The notes: generated by a model not told the origin, from the letters alone. A stretch of DNA of 18,468 nt from CAZDYP01 sp964509505 (GCA_964509505.1 CAZDYP010000103.1:1-18468), one strand, 5' to 3'. Shown: positions 6,836 to 13,122, counted from the first letter of the stretch. Translations and numbers: made by a program.

Positions 6836-6874
6836 AGCGTGGAGCGTGGAGCGAGCGATTTCTCTCCACGCTCC
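6836..6874. repeat. Heptamer hairpin between yabE-like gene and ksgA
   Basis: Tandem GCGTGGA units form a perfect 11-bp inverted repeat: GGAGCGTGGAG (6841-6851) and CTCCACGCTCC (6864-6874), with a 12-nt loop. It fills the 53-nt spacer upstream of the chosen ksgA start. It is not followed by a T-tract on the minus strand, so read-through into ksgA is possible. Confidence 0.7.
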
Positions 6875-6881
6875 ATGCCAC

Positions 6882-8381
6882 TCATCTTTGCCGCTCAACG
6901 GGGGTGTTCGGCAGAATGTAACGAATGTCGGCAGGCGACGGCGCGGGCGCGAGCAGATACACGTCAAGCCATTCGTGCCACGATTCGTAATTGTCGTCGT
7001 CAAAGCCAAGGTCAATCATGCGCCCACGCACACCGCCGCCCGTATCGCCTGCAATGCCAATGCCATAACCCGGCACGTACAGTTTCGACAACCACGGAAT
7101 GACGCTCTTATCTACGGCAACGATGCCCTTGCCCGCGTTGAGTCCTGCGGAGGTGCGCCCATACCACGGCGCCGTGACAGGCGTGCCTGCGCGCGCGGGG
7201 CTGTACGAGGTTGCATACACGCGCACGACACGCCAATACTGAAGCACGCCGTATGGGGTTTGTATGTCGCGCACGACGACCTTGCGTCCATAAGCGGTGA
7301 TGTGTGGCGTCGGCGCGCGCGCAACCCATTCTTTCTCGACGATGCGATTCACTTCAGCGCCGTCTTCATACACGACGCGGATTTGCTTGCGCAGCTCGCC
7401 GTTCTTGCCTGGTTGCGCGAGTCGTTGCTGGTCAATTTCCAGTTCATCATCAGGTTGTTGACGCCGCTCAAACGGAATCGCCGACGCAACTTCAATCACC
7501 TCTTCGCGCACACGCTTGACTTGCACCTGCATGTTGTCCTGCACGCTGGCTGTGATGGACGGCACTGCATAATCTTTGCCTGTGAGCGCGATACCCACTG
7601 CATGCAATGCTTTGCCGACCGTCTTCTCGCGCACCCGCGCTTGCAGGGTCTTGCCATCAGCAATAATCGTGAGCGGCTTCGAACGTTCAATCGTCACATG
7701 CAAGCCAGTGACGATTTCGTGTGTGAGCGCAGGCGAGACGCGGTCGTGGGTATGCACTACGATGTTATGCTCGCGCAGCACATCTGCCACCGTCGGCGCA
7801 AGCGTATAGATGGTGAACACGAGCCCGTCGTCGCTGACGTAAACAAGACGCGGTTGGGTGAGCGCCAATTGAATCGGTGTACGTGAGGCATACGGATCGG
7901 TTGGTAAGCGCGCTAAAGTTGCCAGCGATTGATTGGGCTCGACGGGCTGCCCGTTAAACGCTAACCGATCCAGTCGTCCCAATCGAAAGCCTAACTCCTG
8001 CGCGACGCTGGCGAGGCTCTCACGTTGAGTCAACCCGCGCAAATGATATTCGTCCGCATTGAGCGTGACCGGTTGCGCCAACCAAAGCTGAATGGCGTCA
8101 AGCTGCGCGAGCGGCCTGTCCAACGGGGGCCAGATTTGATCTTCGGGCAGCAGCGTGATGTGCGCCTCGTCCAGCAGCGCACGAATCGTCGGCTGATGGG
8201 TCCGCAGCGTCAGCGGTTGCCCGTTGACGGCGAGCGTCACCGTGCGCTTCGTCGCGTCGTAGCCCCAGACCAAGCCTGCGACAACGAGGAGGAACGCGCT
8301 AAACGCAAGCGCGCCTGAGTGCAGCGTGATGACGCGCTCACGTTTAGCGGCGATGGGGCGCGTGAGGATTTGTTCGACCAT
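6882..8381 (-). CDS. YabE-like cell-wall protein (DUF348 repeats, G5, 3D domain)
   Basis: A 499-aa membrane-anchored, surface-exposed protein. A short basic N-terminus is followed by one hydrophobic segment (about 20-42). Three DUF348-like ubiquitin-fold repeats follow, at about 45-85 (VTLAVNGQPLTLRTH), 165-200 and 220-255 (LTIIADGKTLQARVREKT). Next is a G5-like domain (about 327-363, VVYEDGAEVNRIVEKEWV) and a C-terminal 3D domain (about 388-478). The 3D domain shows the expected aspartates in VAVDKSVIP, GDTGGG (D446) and MIDLGF (D457). By analogy with YabE, RpfB and Sps-type proteins this is a putative peptidoglycan hydrolase (lytic-transglycosylase-like barrel) acting in wall remodelling. 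The gene precedes ksgA, as in Bacillus (yabE-rnmV-ksgA), without rnmV. No Shine-Dalgarno site is visible before the ATG at 8381. Confidence 0.88.
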   Translation of the reverse strand: MVEQILTRPIAAKRERVITLHSGALAFSAFLLVVAGLVWGYDATKRTVTLAVNGQPLTLRTHQPTIRALLDEAHITLLPEDQIWPPLDRPLAQLDAIQLWLAQPVTLNADEYHLRGLTQRESLASVAQELGFRLGRLDRLAFNGQPVEPNQSLATLARLPTDPYASRTPIQLALTQPRLVYVSDDGLVFTIYTLAPTVADVLREHNIVVHTHDRVSPALTHEIVTGLHVTIERSKPLTIIADGKTLQARVREKTVGKALHAVGIALTGKDYAVPSITASVQDNMQVQVKRVREEVIEVASAIPFERRQQPDDELEIDQQRLAQPGKNGELRKQIRVVYEDGAEVNRIVEKEWVARAPTPHITAYGRKVVVRDIQTPYGVLQYWRVVRVYATSYSPARAGTPVTAPWYGRTSAGLNAGKGIVAVDKSVIPWLSKLYVPGYGIGIAGDTGGGVRGRMIDLGFDDDNYESWHEWLDVYLLAPAPSPADIRYILPNTPVERQR

Positions 8382-8399
8382 GATGGGCTATTCTAGCGG

Positions 8400-8659
8400 A
8401 AGCAAGGGGGAGACGCAAGAGCGCGTGTTAGCGCATGGCAAGCGCGCTAGGAATGCTGGTGTGAAACCCATCGGCGGCGCACCCACAATTCCTTCGCCCC
8501 CGGTTTCACGCCCGCCAACGCTAGCGCGCGCTTCATCTGCGCACCAACCCATAGCGCATTGCCAATCAACGATCCGCTACCCGGATTCGAGATGCACTCA
8601 AACGTGCGTGTTTGCGTCACGCTCGGCAAGGCTTTGAGCTCGCGTTTTGATTGGGCACG
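8400..8659 (-). pseudogene. Decayed fragment of a molybdopterin-dependent oxidoreductase (sulfite-oxidase/YedY type)
   Basis: Minus-strand translation gives ELKALPSVTQTRTFECISNP followed by LIGNALW and LAGVKPGAKEL. This is the recognisable core of the oxidoreductase molybdopterin-binding domain, including the cysteine that ligates molybdenum. The frame then breaks near 8480: the continuation CAADGFHTSIPSALAM, which matches the family's ADGY-x-SIP region, is in a different frame and runs into an in-frame TAA. Upstream the frame meets TGA at about 8660. About 85 codons survive of a normal protein of 200 aa or more, with no start and no C-terminus. I call it a pseudogene remnant with no expected product. 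It occupies the spacer between pyruvate kinase and the YabE-like gene. Confidence 0.75.
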
Positions 8660-8718
8660 TCATTGCCGCTGGTCGCGTTGGGGGTATTGCTTGACGACGA
8701 TGATGCTGACGTAGTTGT

Positions 8719-8758
8719 GGAGTCGCTTGGTCGCTTAGTCGTGTAGTCGCTTGGTTGT
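8719..8758. repeat. Octamer tandem repeat (plus orientation)
   Basis: Five exact-phase 8-mers: GGAGTCGC, TTGGTCGC, TTAGTCGT, GTAGTCGC, TTGGTTGT. The family recurs in inverse orientation at 8837-8876. The stretch 8660-8865, outside the repeats and the pseudogene, shows no gene that I can support. Confidence 0.7.
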
Positions 8759-8836
8759 TGCATCATGCCCCCTCCTTAGCTGCGACACGCTTAGTTTCAC
8801 ATTTCAATCTGCGATTACACCTCGACTCATCACGCG

Positions 8837-8876
8837 ATTAACCCACTGGCTAACCGACCAACTGACTAAGCGACTA
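8837..8876. repeat. Octamer tandem repeat (minus orientation) over the pyk stop codon
   Basis: Read on the minus strand: TAGTCGCT, TAGTCAGT, TGGTCGGT, TAGCCAGT, GGGTTAAT. This is the inverse of the 8719-8758 array, so the two can pair as arms of a long imperfect hairpin. It contains the TAG stop of pyruvate kinase and its last codons. Confidence 0.7.
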
Positions 8877-10296
8877 TCCGATGCAAGTTGATGAAGTTCG
8901 TCTTGCTTGTCTTACTCGCGGGCATACTGCCGATAAACACCACTTGATCGCCTGCTTGCAGCAGTCCCTTCGCCAGCGTGATTTCGCTCGCACGCGTGAT
9001 CATCGTCTCCAGCGATTCGACGTACGGCGTCCAGAACGGCGTCACGCCCCACGACAACGCCAAGCGGTTTGCCACTTTCGGATCAGGCGAGAACGCGTAG
9101 ATAGGGCATTGTGGTCGTTCTTTGCTGACGAGTCGCGCCGTGCGCCCTGAGCGCGTGAACGCGATGATCGCTTTGACCTGTCGCTCGACAGACACTTCAC
9201 GCGCCGCGCGCGCAATAGCCAACGAATCGTCGTCAGTTGTGGTGTGGCGTTCACGCCACAAGCCCCAGTGCGCTAAATGTTGTTCTGCCTCACAAGCAAT
9301 CGTCGCCATCGTCTGCACCGCCAGGATGGGATAATCGCCTGTCGAAGTTTCGGCAGACAACATCACGGCGTCCGTGCCGTCAAAAATCGCATTCGCCACA
9401 TCGGAGGCTTCCGCGCGTGTGGGGCGCGGACTCTTAATCATGGATTCGAGCATCTGCGTCGCCGTGATGACGTAACGCCCATACTCATTGGCTTCGGCGA
9501 TGATGCGCTTTTGCGCGATAGGCACTTGTTGCGGCGACAATTCGACGCCTAAATCGCCGCGCGCAACCATCACGCCATTTGCCTCTTGCAAAATCTCGGT
9601 GATGTTGTCCAATCCTTGCGGCTTCTCGATTTTGGCGATGAGCGGCACGTCCTCGCCGTGATTCAATTCGAGGATGAGCTGACGCGCCTCGCGCACATCC
9701 TCCGCGCGTCGCACGAAGCTGATCGCCACCAGATCCACCCCTTGCTTCAGCCCAAACGCCAAATCTTCACGGTCTTTTGGCGACAGCGCGGGTATGGACA
9801 TCTCCACCCCCGGCAAGTTGATGCCCTTATGCTCGTTGAGCATTCCGCCATGCACAACTTGGGTGACAACATCTTCCGCCGTCACGTCCACCACGCGCAA
9901 TTCGAGAGTGCCGTCGTCAAGCAAAATTTTGTCATTGGGCTTCACATCGCGCGGCAGATTTTTGTAGGTGGTCGAGACCACGCCCTCTTTGCCCACCAGC
10001 TCGCGCGTCGTGACGATGAACGTCGCATGTTCTTTGAGCTGGATGGGCTTGCCGTTGGTCAGCAACCCCGTCCGCACTTTGGGACCCTGTAAATCTTGCA
10101 AGATGGCGACACGCGTCTCGAGTTTCTCGGCGACGCGACGCGTGCGATACACCACGTCCGCGTGTTCCGCGTGTGTGCCGTGCGAAAAATTCAAACGCAC
10201 GACATTGACGCCCGCCGCAATCAACGCAGTCAATTGCGCTTCGCTGCTGGAAGCGGGCCCGATGGTGGCGACGATTTTGGTTTTACGTAGATTCAT
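8866..10296 (-). CDS. pyk: Pyruvate kinase
   Basis: A 476-aa glycolytic enzyme that converts phosphoenolpyruvate and ADP to pyruvate and ATP in the cytoplasm. Length matches bacterial PykF/PykA-type enzymes. Visible motifs are KTKIVATIGPASSS, VVRLNFSHG, ILQDLQGPKVRTG, the lysine motif LIAKIEKPQGLDNI, VARGDLGVEL, VITATQMLESMIKSPRPTRA and FDGTDAVMLSAETSTGDYP. An intact C-terminal alpha/beta domain ends GDQVVFIGSMP. The start at 10296 (MNLRKTKIV) matches the family; an upstream in-frame start at 10374 would only add residues from the overlapping upstream region. A weak GAGAG precedes the ATG. It lies 22 nt downstream of a phosphoesterase gene and is probably cotranscribed. The C-terminal residues IVA and the stop lie inside an octamer repeat. 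Confidence 0.97.
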   Translation of the reverse strand: MNLRKTKIVATIGPASSSEAQLTALIAAGVNVVRLNFSHGTHAEHADVVYRTRRVAEKLETRVAILQDLQGPKVRTGLLTNGKPIQLKEHATFIVTTRELVGKEGVVSTTYKNLPRDVKPNDKILLDDGTLELRVVDVTAEDVVTQVVHGGMLNEHKGINLPGVEMSIPALSPKDREDLAFGLKQGVDLVAISFVRRAEDVREARQLILELNHGEDVPLIAKIEKPQGLDNITEILQEANGVMVARGDLGVELSPQQVPIAQKRIIAEANEYGRYVITATQMLESMIKSPRPTRAEASDVANAIFDGTDAVMLSAETSTGDYPILAVQTMATIACEAEQHLAHWGLWRERHTTTDDDSLAIARAAREVSVERQVKAIIAFTRSGRTARLVSKERPQCPIYAFSPDPKVANRLALSWGVTPFWTPYVESLETMITRASEITLAKGLLQAGDQVVFIGSMPASKTSKTNFINLHRIVA

Positions 10297-10318
10297 ATTG
10301 CATCTCTCATTCGTATCA

Positions 10319-10921
10319 TCACGGACGCGCCGTGTAAAACCGAACCTGCGCTCGCTCGCGATCCCAAATCGCAAAGTGTCCCATGGTCAACGCGCCGGGG
10401 TTGATGCTGTATTTGCGATTGGGACGCAAGTAAACGACGCCCGTAGAAAGATCAATGGGGCCGAACTCGTTGCGCGCGTGGCGAAAATGCGTATGGCCCG
10501 AAAAGATGATGTGATAGGGCAAGGCTGTCGGCATCGTCGCGCGGTTGACGAACGTGCTCACCTCAATCTCATCACGCGGCGCTTCCGCAGGCTCGTCATG
10601 ACAAAAGCACACGTCGCCGAAGATGATCGTCGCTTCGAGGTTGAGGAACAAATCAATCGTCTCGCGCTGCAAGCCGAGGTCTGCGCCTGTGATCAGCGCG
10701 TCCATCAGCTCCTGTTCGTGGTTACCATACACACCATGCACCTCCCAACCCGCTAACGCCCGCGCGCACGCATCGGCTTGGTCGGGCCGATCAATTAGGT
10801 CGCCTAACAAAATAACGCCCCTCACATGCTCATGCTTGCAAATCCGCAGCGCCGCCTCAACCAGCTCCGTGTGTCCGTGCGCGTCCGCGAATAAGGCTAA
10901 CCGTTGTGGTAATTCAATCAT
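10319..10921 (-). CDS. Calcineurin-like metallophosphoesterase
   Basis: A 200-aa metallophosphoesterase with all family motifs: FADAHGH (the DxH block, about 11-17), GDLIDR (about 40-45), YGNHE (about 65-69), CHDEP (about 107-111) and SGHTHF (about 139-144). The two-metal site should hydrolyse phosphomonoesters or diesters; the substrate cannot be told from sequence. It resembles YfcE-type and symmetrical-phosphatase-like proteins in size. No signal peptide is seen. It is the first gene of the minus-strand run and lies 22 nt before pyk. The 250-nt region upstream, shared with the divergent arsR, holds a perfect GGCGTC/GACGCC hairpin at 10958-10973 but no clear minus-strand promoter. Confidence 0.88.
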   Translation of the reverse strand: MIELPQRLALFADAHGHTELVEAALRICKHEHVRGVILLGDLIDRPDQADACARALAGWEVHGVYGNHEQELMDALITGADLGLQRETIDLFLNLEATIIFGDVCFCHDEPAEAPRDEIEVSTFVNRATMPTALPYHIIFSGHTHFRHARNEFGPIDLSTGVVYLRPNRKYSINPGALTMGHFAIWDRERAQVRFYTARP

Positions 10922-10957
10922 GAAACCGTTTCTGGCTCTCTCGACTTTGATGGCGGA

Positions 10958-10973
10958 GGCGTCTCCTGACGCC
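10958..10973. other. Small perfect hairpin in the divergent spacer
   Basis: GGCGTC-TCCT-GACGCC, a 6-bp stem with a 4-nt loop, lies 37 nt upstream of the phosphoesterase start. It could be an operator or mRNA leader hairpin; nothing else supports a role. Confidence 0.3.
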
Positions 10974-11076
10974 GATGGTTGGCGTTGGGAGATGCTGACA
11001 ACATAACCTCCACACCAGAGTCATAGAGCCTCATTTCTTTCTGTCAGGATTCAATGGCGGATTATAGACAGCGTAG

Positions 11077-11095
11077 GACAAGTTGGCAATTTGTC
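11077..11095. repeat. Near-perfect 19-bp palindrome (copy B)
   Basis: GACAAGTTGGCAATTTGTC is palindromic apart from the central base and one mismatched pair. It is closely related to the dyad at 4182-4200. It lies 28 nt upstream of the arsR -35 box. Confidence 0.45.
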
Positions 11096-11122
11096 TCAGC
11101 GCAAAAAATTTTTCAAAACCTA

Positions 11123-11151
11123 TTGACAAACTTCAATACATCATGTATAAT
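11123..11151 (+). promoter_or_regulatory. Consensus sigma-70-type promoter of arsR
   Basis: A perfect TTGACA (11123-11128), a 17-nt spacer and a perfect TATAAT (11146-11151). Transcription should start near 11158, giving a leader of about 13 nt before the ATG at 11171, without a clear Shine-Dalgarno site. Confidence 0.85.
11136..11148. promoter_or_regulatory. Putative ArsR operator (palindrome overlapping the -10 box)
   Basis: ATACAT-C-ATGTAT is a perfect 13-bp palindrome covering the 3' part of the spacer and half of the -10 box. ArsR/SmtB repressors typically bind such imperfect dyads at their own promoter, so autorepression is inferred. Confidence 0.6.
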
Positions 11152-11170
11152 CCCATCGAAATTGCTCGAT

Positions 11171-11491
11171 ATGAAAAAACAAACGCTTCAGACGATTGAT
11201 TGCGTGGACTTTTGCAAGGCACTGGCTGACAATACGCGGCAAGCCATCTTGCGCCTACTCCAAGTGCGCGGCGAGACGAGCGTGAGCGATATCGTTGCCG
11301 CCTTCAAGCTCTCACAGCCGACCATCTCGCACCATCTGAGCATCCTCCGCAAATACGGCTTAGTACAGACACGCCACGAAGGCAAAGAAGTGCTTTACCG
11401 CGTTGATCAAGACAACATCACCGAATGTTGTGGGATGTTGATGACGCGCTTCTCAGTCGTGTTAAACATGGATACGAAAACCAAGGCGTAG
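11171..11491 (+). CDS. ArsR/SmtB-family metalloid-responsive repressor
   Basis: A 106-aa winged-helix repressor. The ATG at 11171 is chosen because the promoter lies just upstream; longer in-frame starts would lie inside or upstream of the promoter. The fold reads FCKALADNTRQAILRLLQ (helix 1-2), VSDIVAAFKLSQPTISHHLSILRKYGLV (helix-turn-helix with the typical recognition-helix SQPTISHHL) and HEGKEVLYRVD (wing). The ELCVC metal-binding helix of classical ArsR is absent (SVSDIV instead). Candidate thiolate ligands are C11 and C15 near the N-terminus and C86/C87 (ITECCGML) near the C-terminus, as in atypical ArsR proteins. Its link with arsM downstream suggests arsenite as inducer. It is followed 5 nt later by an intrinsic terminator. 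Confidence 0.9.
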   Translation: MKKQTLQTIDCVDFCKALADNTRQAILRLLQVRGETSVSDIVAAFKLSQPTISHHLSILRKYGLVQTRHEGKEVLYRVDQDNITECCGMLMTRFSVVLNMDTKTKA

Positions 11492-11495
11492 CGAT

Positions 11496-11537
11496 AGGCG
11501 CACAGCTCTAACCCTACGGTTATGCGCCTCTTTTTTT
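11496..11537 (+). terminator. Intrinsic terminator after arsR
   Basis: AGGCGCA (11496-11502) pairs with TGCGCCT (11523-11529), and an inner TAACC/GGTTA stem (11509-11513 with 11518-11522) closes a CTAC loop. A T7 tract follows. It lies between arsR and the next genes of the block, so it would end or attenuate the arsR transcript. Confidence 0.85.
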
Positions 11538-11566
11538 GCGGCGATGTATCGAAATTTGTCTATGTG

Positions 11567-11884
11567 ATGAATGACTCAACCTCCATACCCATTGCTTGCA
11601 GTTTACCCGAAGCCTCGCAAGCCGCGCGTGAAACCGCATTAGCAGCGACGCTATTTGCGCACCGCTTGCAAACACGCGAGCTCGCCGACGGCTATGCCTT
11701 TCAGTTTCCAAACGATGCAGCACTGCTCGCGCAGTTATTGGAGTTCATTGCCTTCGAGCGCCAATGTTGTCCTTTCTTCCTCTTCGAGCTTGCCTTCGAG
11801 CCACAGCAGGGCCCGCTCTGGTTACGGATGCGTGGGGGCGAAGGGGTGAAAGAATTCCTCAGCAGTTGGAGCACAACCTTATAA
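11567..11884 (+). CDS. Small conserved CC-motif protein of the arsenic block
   Basis: A 105-aa soluble protein without an assignable enzyme fold. From the ATG at 11567 it reads MNDSTSIPIACSLPEASQAA, then ELADGYAFQFPND, FIAFERQCCPFFLFELAFEP and GPLWLRMRGGEGVKEFL. This pattern (an ACxLxxxE start, DGYaF.F, ERxCCPF, GPxWL.l.G.eGvKeFL) belongs, to my recollection, to a recurrent uncharacterised small protein found near metal and metalloid resistance genes. The adjacent cysteines in ERQCCPF and the cysteine near residue 11 could bind a soft metal; that is inference. A start at 11522 would lie within the terminator and is rejected. No promoter of its own is evident. arsM follows after 23 nt, so the two are probably cotranscribed. 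Confidence 0.75.
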   Translation: MNDSTSIPIACSLPEASQAARETALAATLFAHRLQTRELADGYAFQFPNDAALLAQLLEFIAFERQCCPFFLFELAFEPQQGPLWLRMRGGEGVKEFLSSWSTTL

Positions 11885-11907
11885 CACCTATTTACAAGGA
11901 GAGCATC

Positions 11908-12843
11908 ATGTCTATTTCAAATGAAATCATCAAGCAACAAGTGAGCGAGCGCTATGGTCAATTTGCCGAGCAACTCTTGACGCCGAAACAAATTCCTGTG
12001 GCGGCGGCAAGTTGTTGTGGACCGGCACCCACAGCGTCGTCATGCTGCGGCGCAGGCGATGCGTCGGACGAGAATACCGTGAGTCGCGCGCTCAACCTCT
12101 ATACGCCTGAAGAAATTCGAGACCTGCCCCCCGAAGTGGCAGAGGCGACGTTAGGCTGCGGCAATCCTCATGCGATTGCGTCGTTGAAGGAGGGCGAGGT
12201 CGTGTTGGATTTGGGCAGCGGCGCGGGGTTGGATTGTTTCCTCGCCGCACGTCAAGTTGGACCAACGGGGCGCGCGATTGGTTTGGATATGACCGACAAC
12301 ATGTTGGAACTGGCGCGGCGCAATCAGCAAAAAGTGGGCTTGACCAATGTCGAGTTTCGCAAGGGCGAAATCGAAAAGATACCCCTTGAAAATAACAGCG
12401 TGGATGTCATCATCTCGAATTGCGTCATCAATCTCTCGCCCGATAAAGACGCCGTGTTTCGTGAAGCGTTCCGTGTGTTGAAGCCCGGCGGACGGTTCGC
12501 CGTGAGCGACATGGTGACACGTGGTGAAGTGCCCGCAGCGTTTCGCAACGCCATCGAACTATGGTCAGGTTGTCTGTCTGGGGCACTCGACGAGCGCGAT
12601 TACGCGCAGCGGTTGCGCGCGGCCGGCTTCGTGGATGTGCAAGTCGTGAGTAGTGTGGCGCTGCCAGTCGAGACGATTGAAGAATGGGCAGACAACGCCA
12701 AAGCAGCGTTGGGCGCAGAGAAAGTGGCGGAGCTCGCCAACCAAACAGCGCAAGCGCTGGGCGGCGATTGTTGCGGCAGCAACTTGCCCAGCCAGATCGC
12801 CAACAAAATCGCCAGCGCAAAGATTCAAGCGCGGAAACCGTAG
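11908..12843 (+). CDS. arsM: Arsenite S-adenosylmethionine methyltransferase
   Basis: A 311-aa SAM-dependent enzyme that methylates As(III) stepwise to mono-, di- and trimethylated forms, giving volatile or exported products. The SAM site is VVLDLGSGAGLDC (99-110), followed by IGLDMTDNML and RVLKPGGRFAVSDM. The three cysteines that bind As(III) in characterised ArsM enzymes appear conserved as C84 (TLGCGNP), C172 (ISNCVINLSPDK) and C222 (LWSGCLSGAL). Extra CCG motifs occur at 36-37, 46-47 and 288-289, which may help to load arsenite. AAGGAGAG sits at proper distance before the ATG at 11908. It follows the small CC-motif gene and ends in a strong terminator. Expression is probably under ArsR, though a terminator separates it from arsR. 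Confidence 0.95.
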   Translation: MSISNEIIKQQVSERYGQFAEQLLTPKQIPVAAASCCGPAPTASSCCGAGDASDENTVSRALNLYTPEEIRDLPPEVAEATLGCGNPHAIASLKEGEVVLDLGSGAGLDCFLAARQVGPTGRAIGLDMTDNMLELARRNQQKVGLTNVEFRKGEIEKIPLENNSVDVIISNCVINLSPDKDAVFREAFRVLKPGGRFAVSDMVTRGEVPAAFRNAIELWSGCLSGALDERDYAQRLRAAGFVDVQVVSSVALPVETIEEWADNAKAALGAEKVAELANQTAQALGGDCCGSNLPSQIANKIASAKIQARKP

Positions 12844-12848
12844 TGCGC

Positions 12849-12890
12849 AACCCCGAAGGGACTCGCGTAAGCACCCTTCGGGGTTTTGTT
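12849..12890 (+). terminator. Intrinsic terminator of arsM
   Basis: A perfect 12-bp stem, AACCCCGAAGGG (12849-12860) with CCCTTCGGGGTT (12874-12885), and a 13-nt loop, followed by TTTTGTTTT. It ends the arsenic block. Confidence 0.92.
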
Positions 12891-12937
12891 TTACAAAGCG
12901 CTTACGCATTCCTAACCCGTTTCTAACCTAACTAACC

Positions 12938-12965
12938 TTGACAAACGGCGATGGTATTGTATGAT
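12938..12965 (+). promoter_or_regulatory. Promoter of the c-di-GMP riboswitch/protease transcript
   Basis: TTGACA (12938-12943), a 16-nt spacer and TATGAT (12960-12965). Transcription should start near 12972, about 20 nt before the riboswitch P1 helix. Confidence 0.75.
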
Positions 12966-12985
12966 GGCAGCATAATCAAAGAATG

Positions 12986-13070
12986 AAAAAGGCAAACTCA
13001 TCGAGAGATGAGGACGCAAAGCCACGGGTCCACCGTCTTGCCCAACAAGACAGGATAGCCGGGTTGCCAT
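12986..13070 (+). ncRNA. Cyclic di-GMP-I (GEMM-I) riboswitch aptamer
   Basis: The class I c-di-GMP aptamer consensus is clear. P1 is GGCAA (12991-12995) pairing with TTGCC (13064-13068). P2 is CTCATC-GAGA-GATGAG (12997-13012), with the GNRA tetraloop that docks on P3. The conserved joining sequence GGACGCAAAGCCACGGG (13012-13028) follows. P3 is closed by GTCTTG-CCCAA-CAAGAC (13035-13051), and the 3' conserved block AGGATAGCCGGGTT completes the fold. This element senses the second messenger c-di-GMP with high affinity in characterised examples. It is followed by an expression platform and, 220 nt downstream, by the start codon of a secreted S8 protease. A neighbouring gene encodes GGDEF and HD-GYP domains that would set the ligand level. 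Confidence 0.95.
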
Positions 13071-13085
13071 TCGTCCAATAAGCAG

Positions 13086-13122
13086 GGCAACCCGACTATC
13101 ACATAGTCGGGTTTTTTATTTT
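13086..13122 (+). terminator. Expression-platform terminator of the riboswitch
   Basis: The stem AACCCGACTAT (13089-13099) and ATAGTCGGGTT (13103-13113), with a 3-nt loop and a T-rich tail to 13122, is a strong terminator. A competing antiterminator is visible: CGGGTTGCC (13060-13068), which contains the 3' strand of P1, is exactly complementary to GGCAACCCG (13086-13094), which overlaps the 5' arm of the terminator. Ligand binding should hold P1 and free the terminator, predicting an OFF switch. Confidence 0.9.

Noticed and set aside
6829..6885. Upstream start for ksgA at 6885
   Set aside because: The added residues come from the GCGTGGA hairpin spacer; the family N-terminus begins at 6828.
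6846..7886. Long open frame (346 codons) on the plus strand
   Set aside because: It lies fully antisense to the YabE-like gene, shows no recognisable domain, and its composition follows from the opposite-strand codons.
10623..11006. Plus-strand open frame of 127 codons upstream of arsR
   Set aside because: More than two thirds is antisense to the phosphoesterase gene, and the rest has no recognisable domain.
11054..11170. Upstream start for arsR at 11054
   Set aside because: It would place the consensus promoter inside the coding region; the added residues have no homology to ArsR.
11522..11566. Upstream start for the CC-motif gene at 11522
   Set aside because: The ATG lies in the 3' arm of the intrinsic terminator and is followed by its T-tract.
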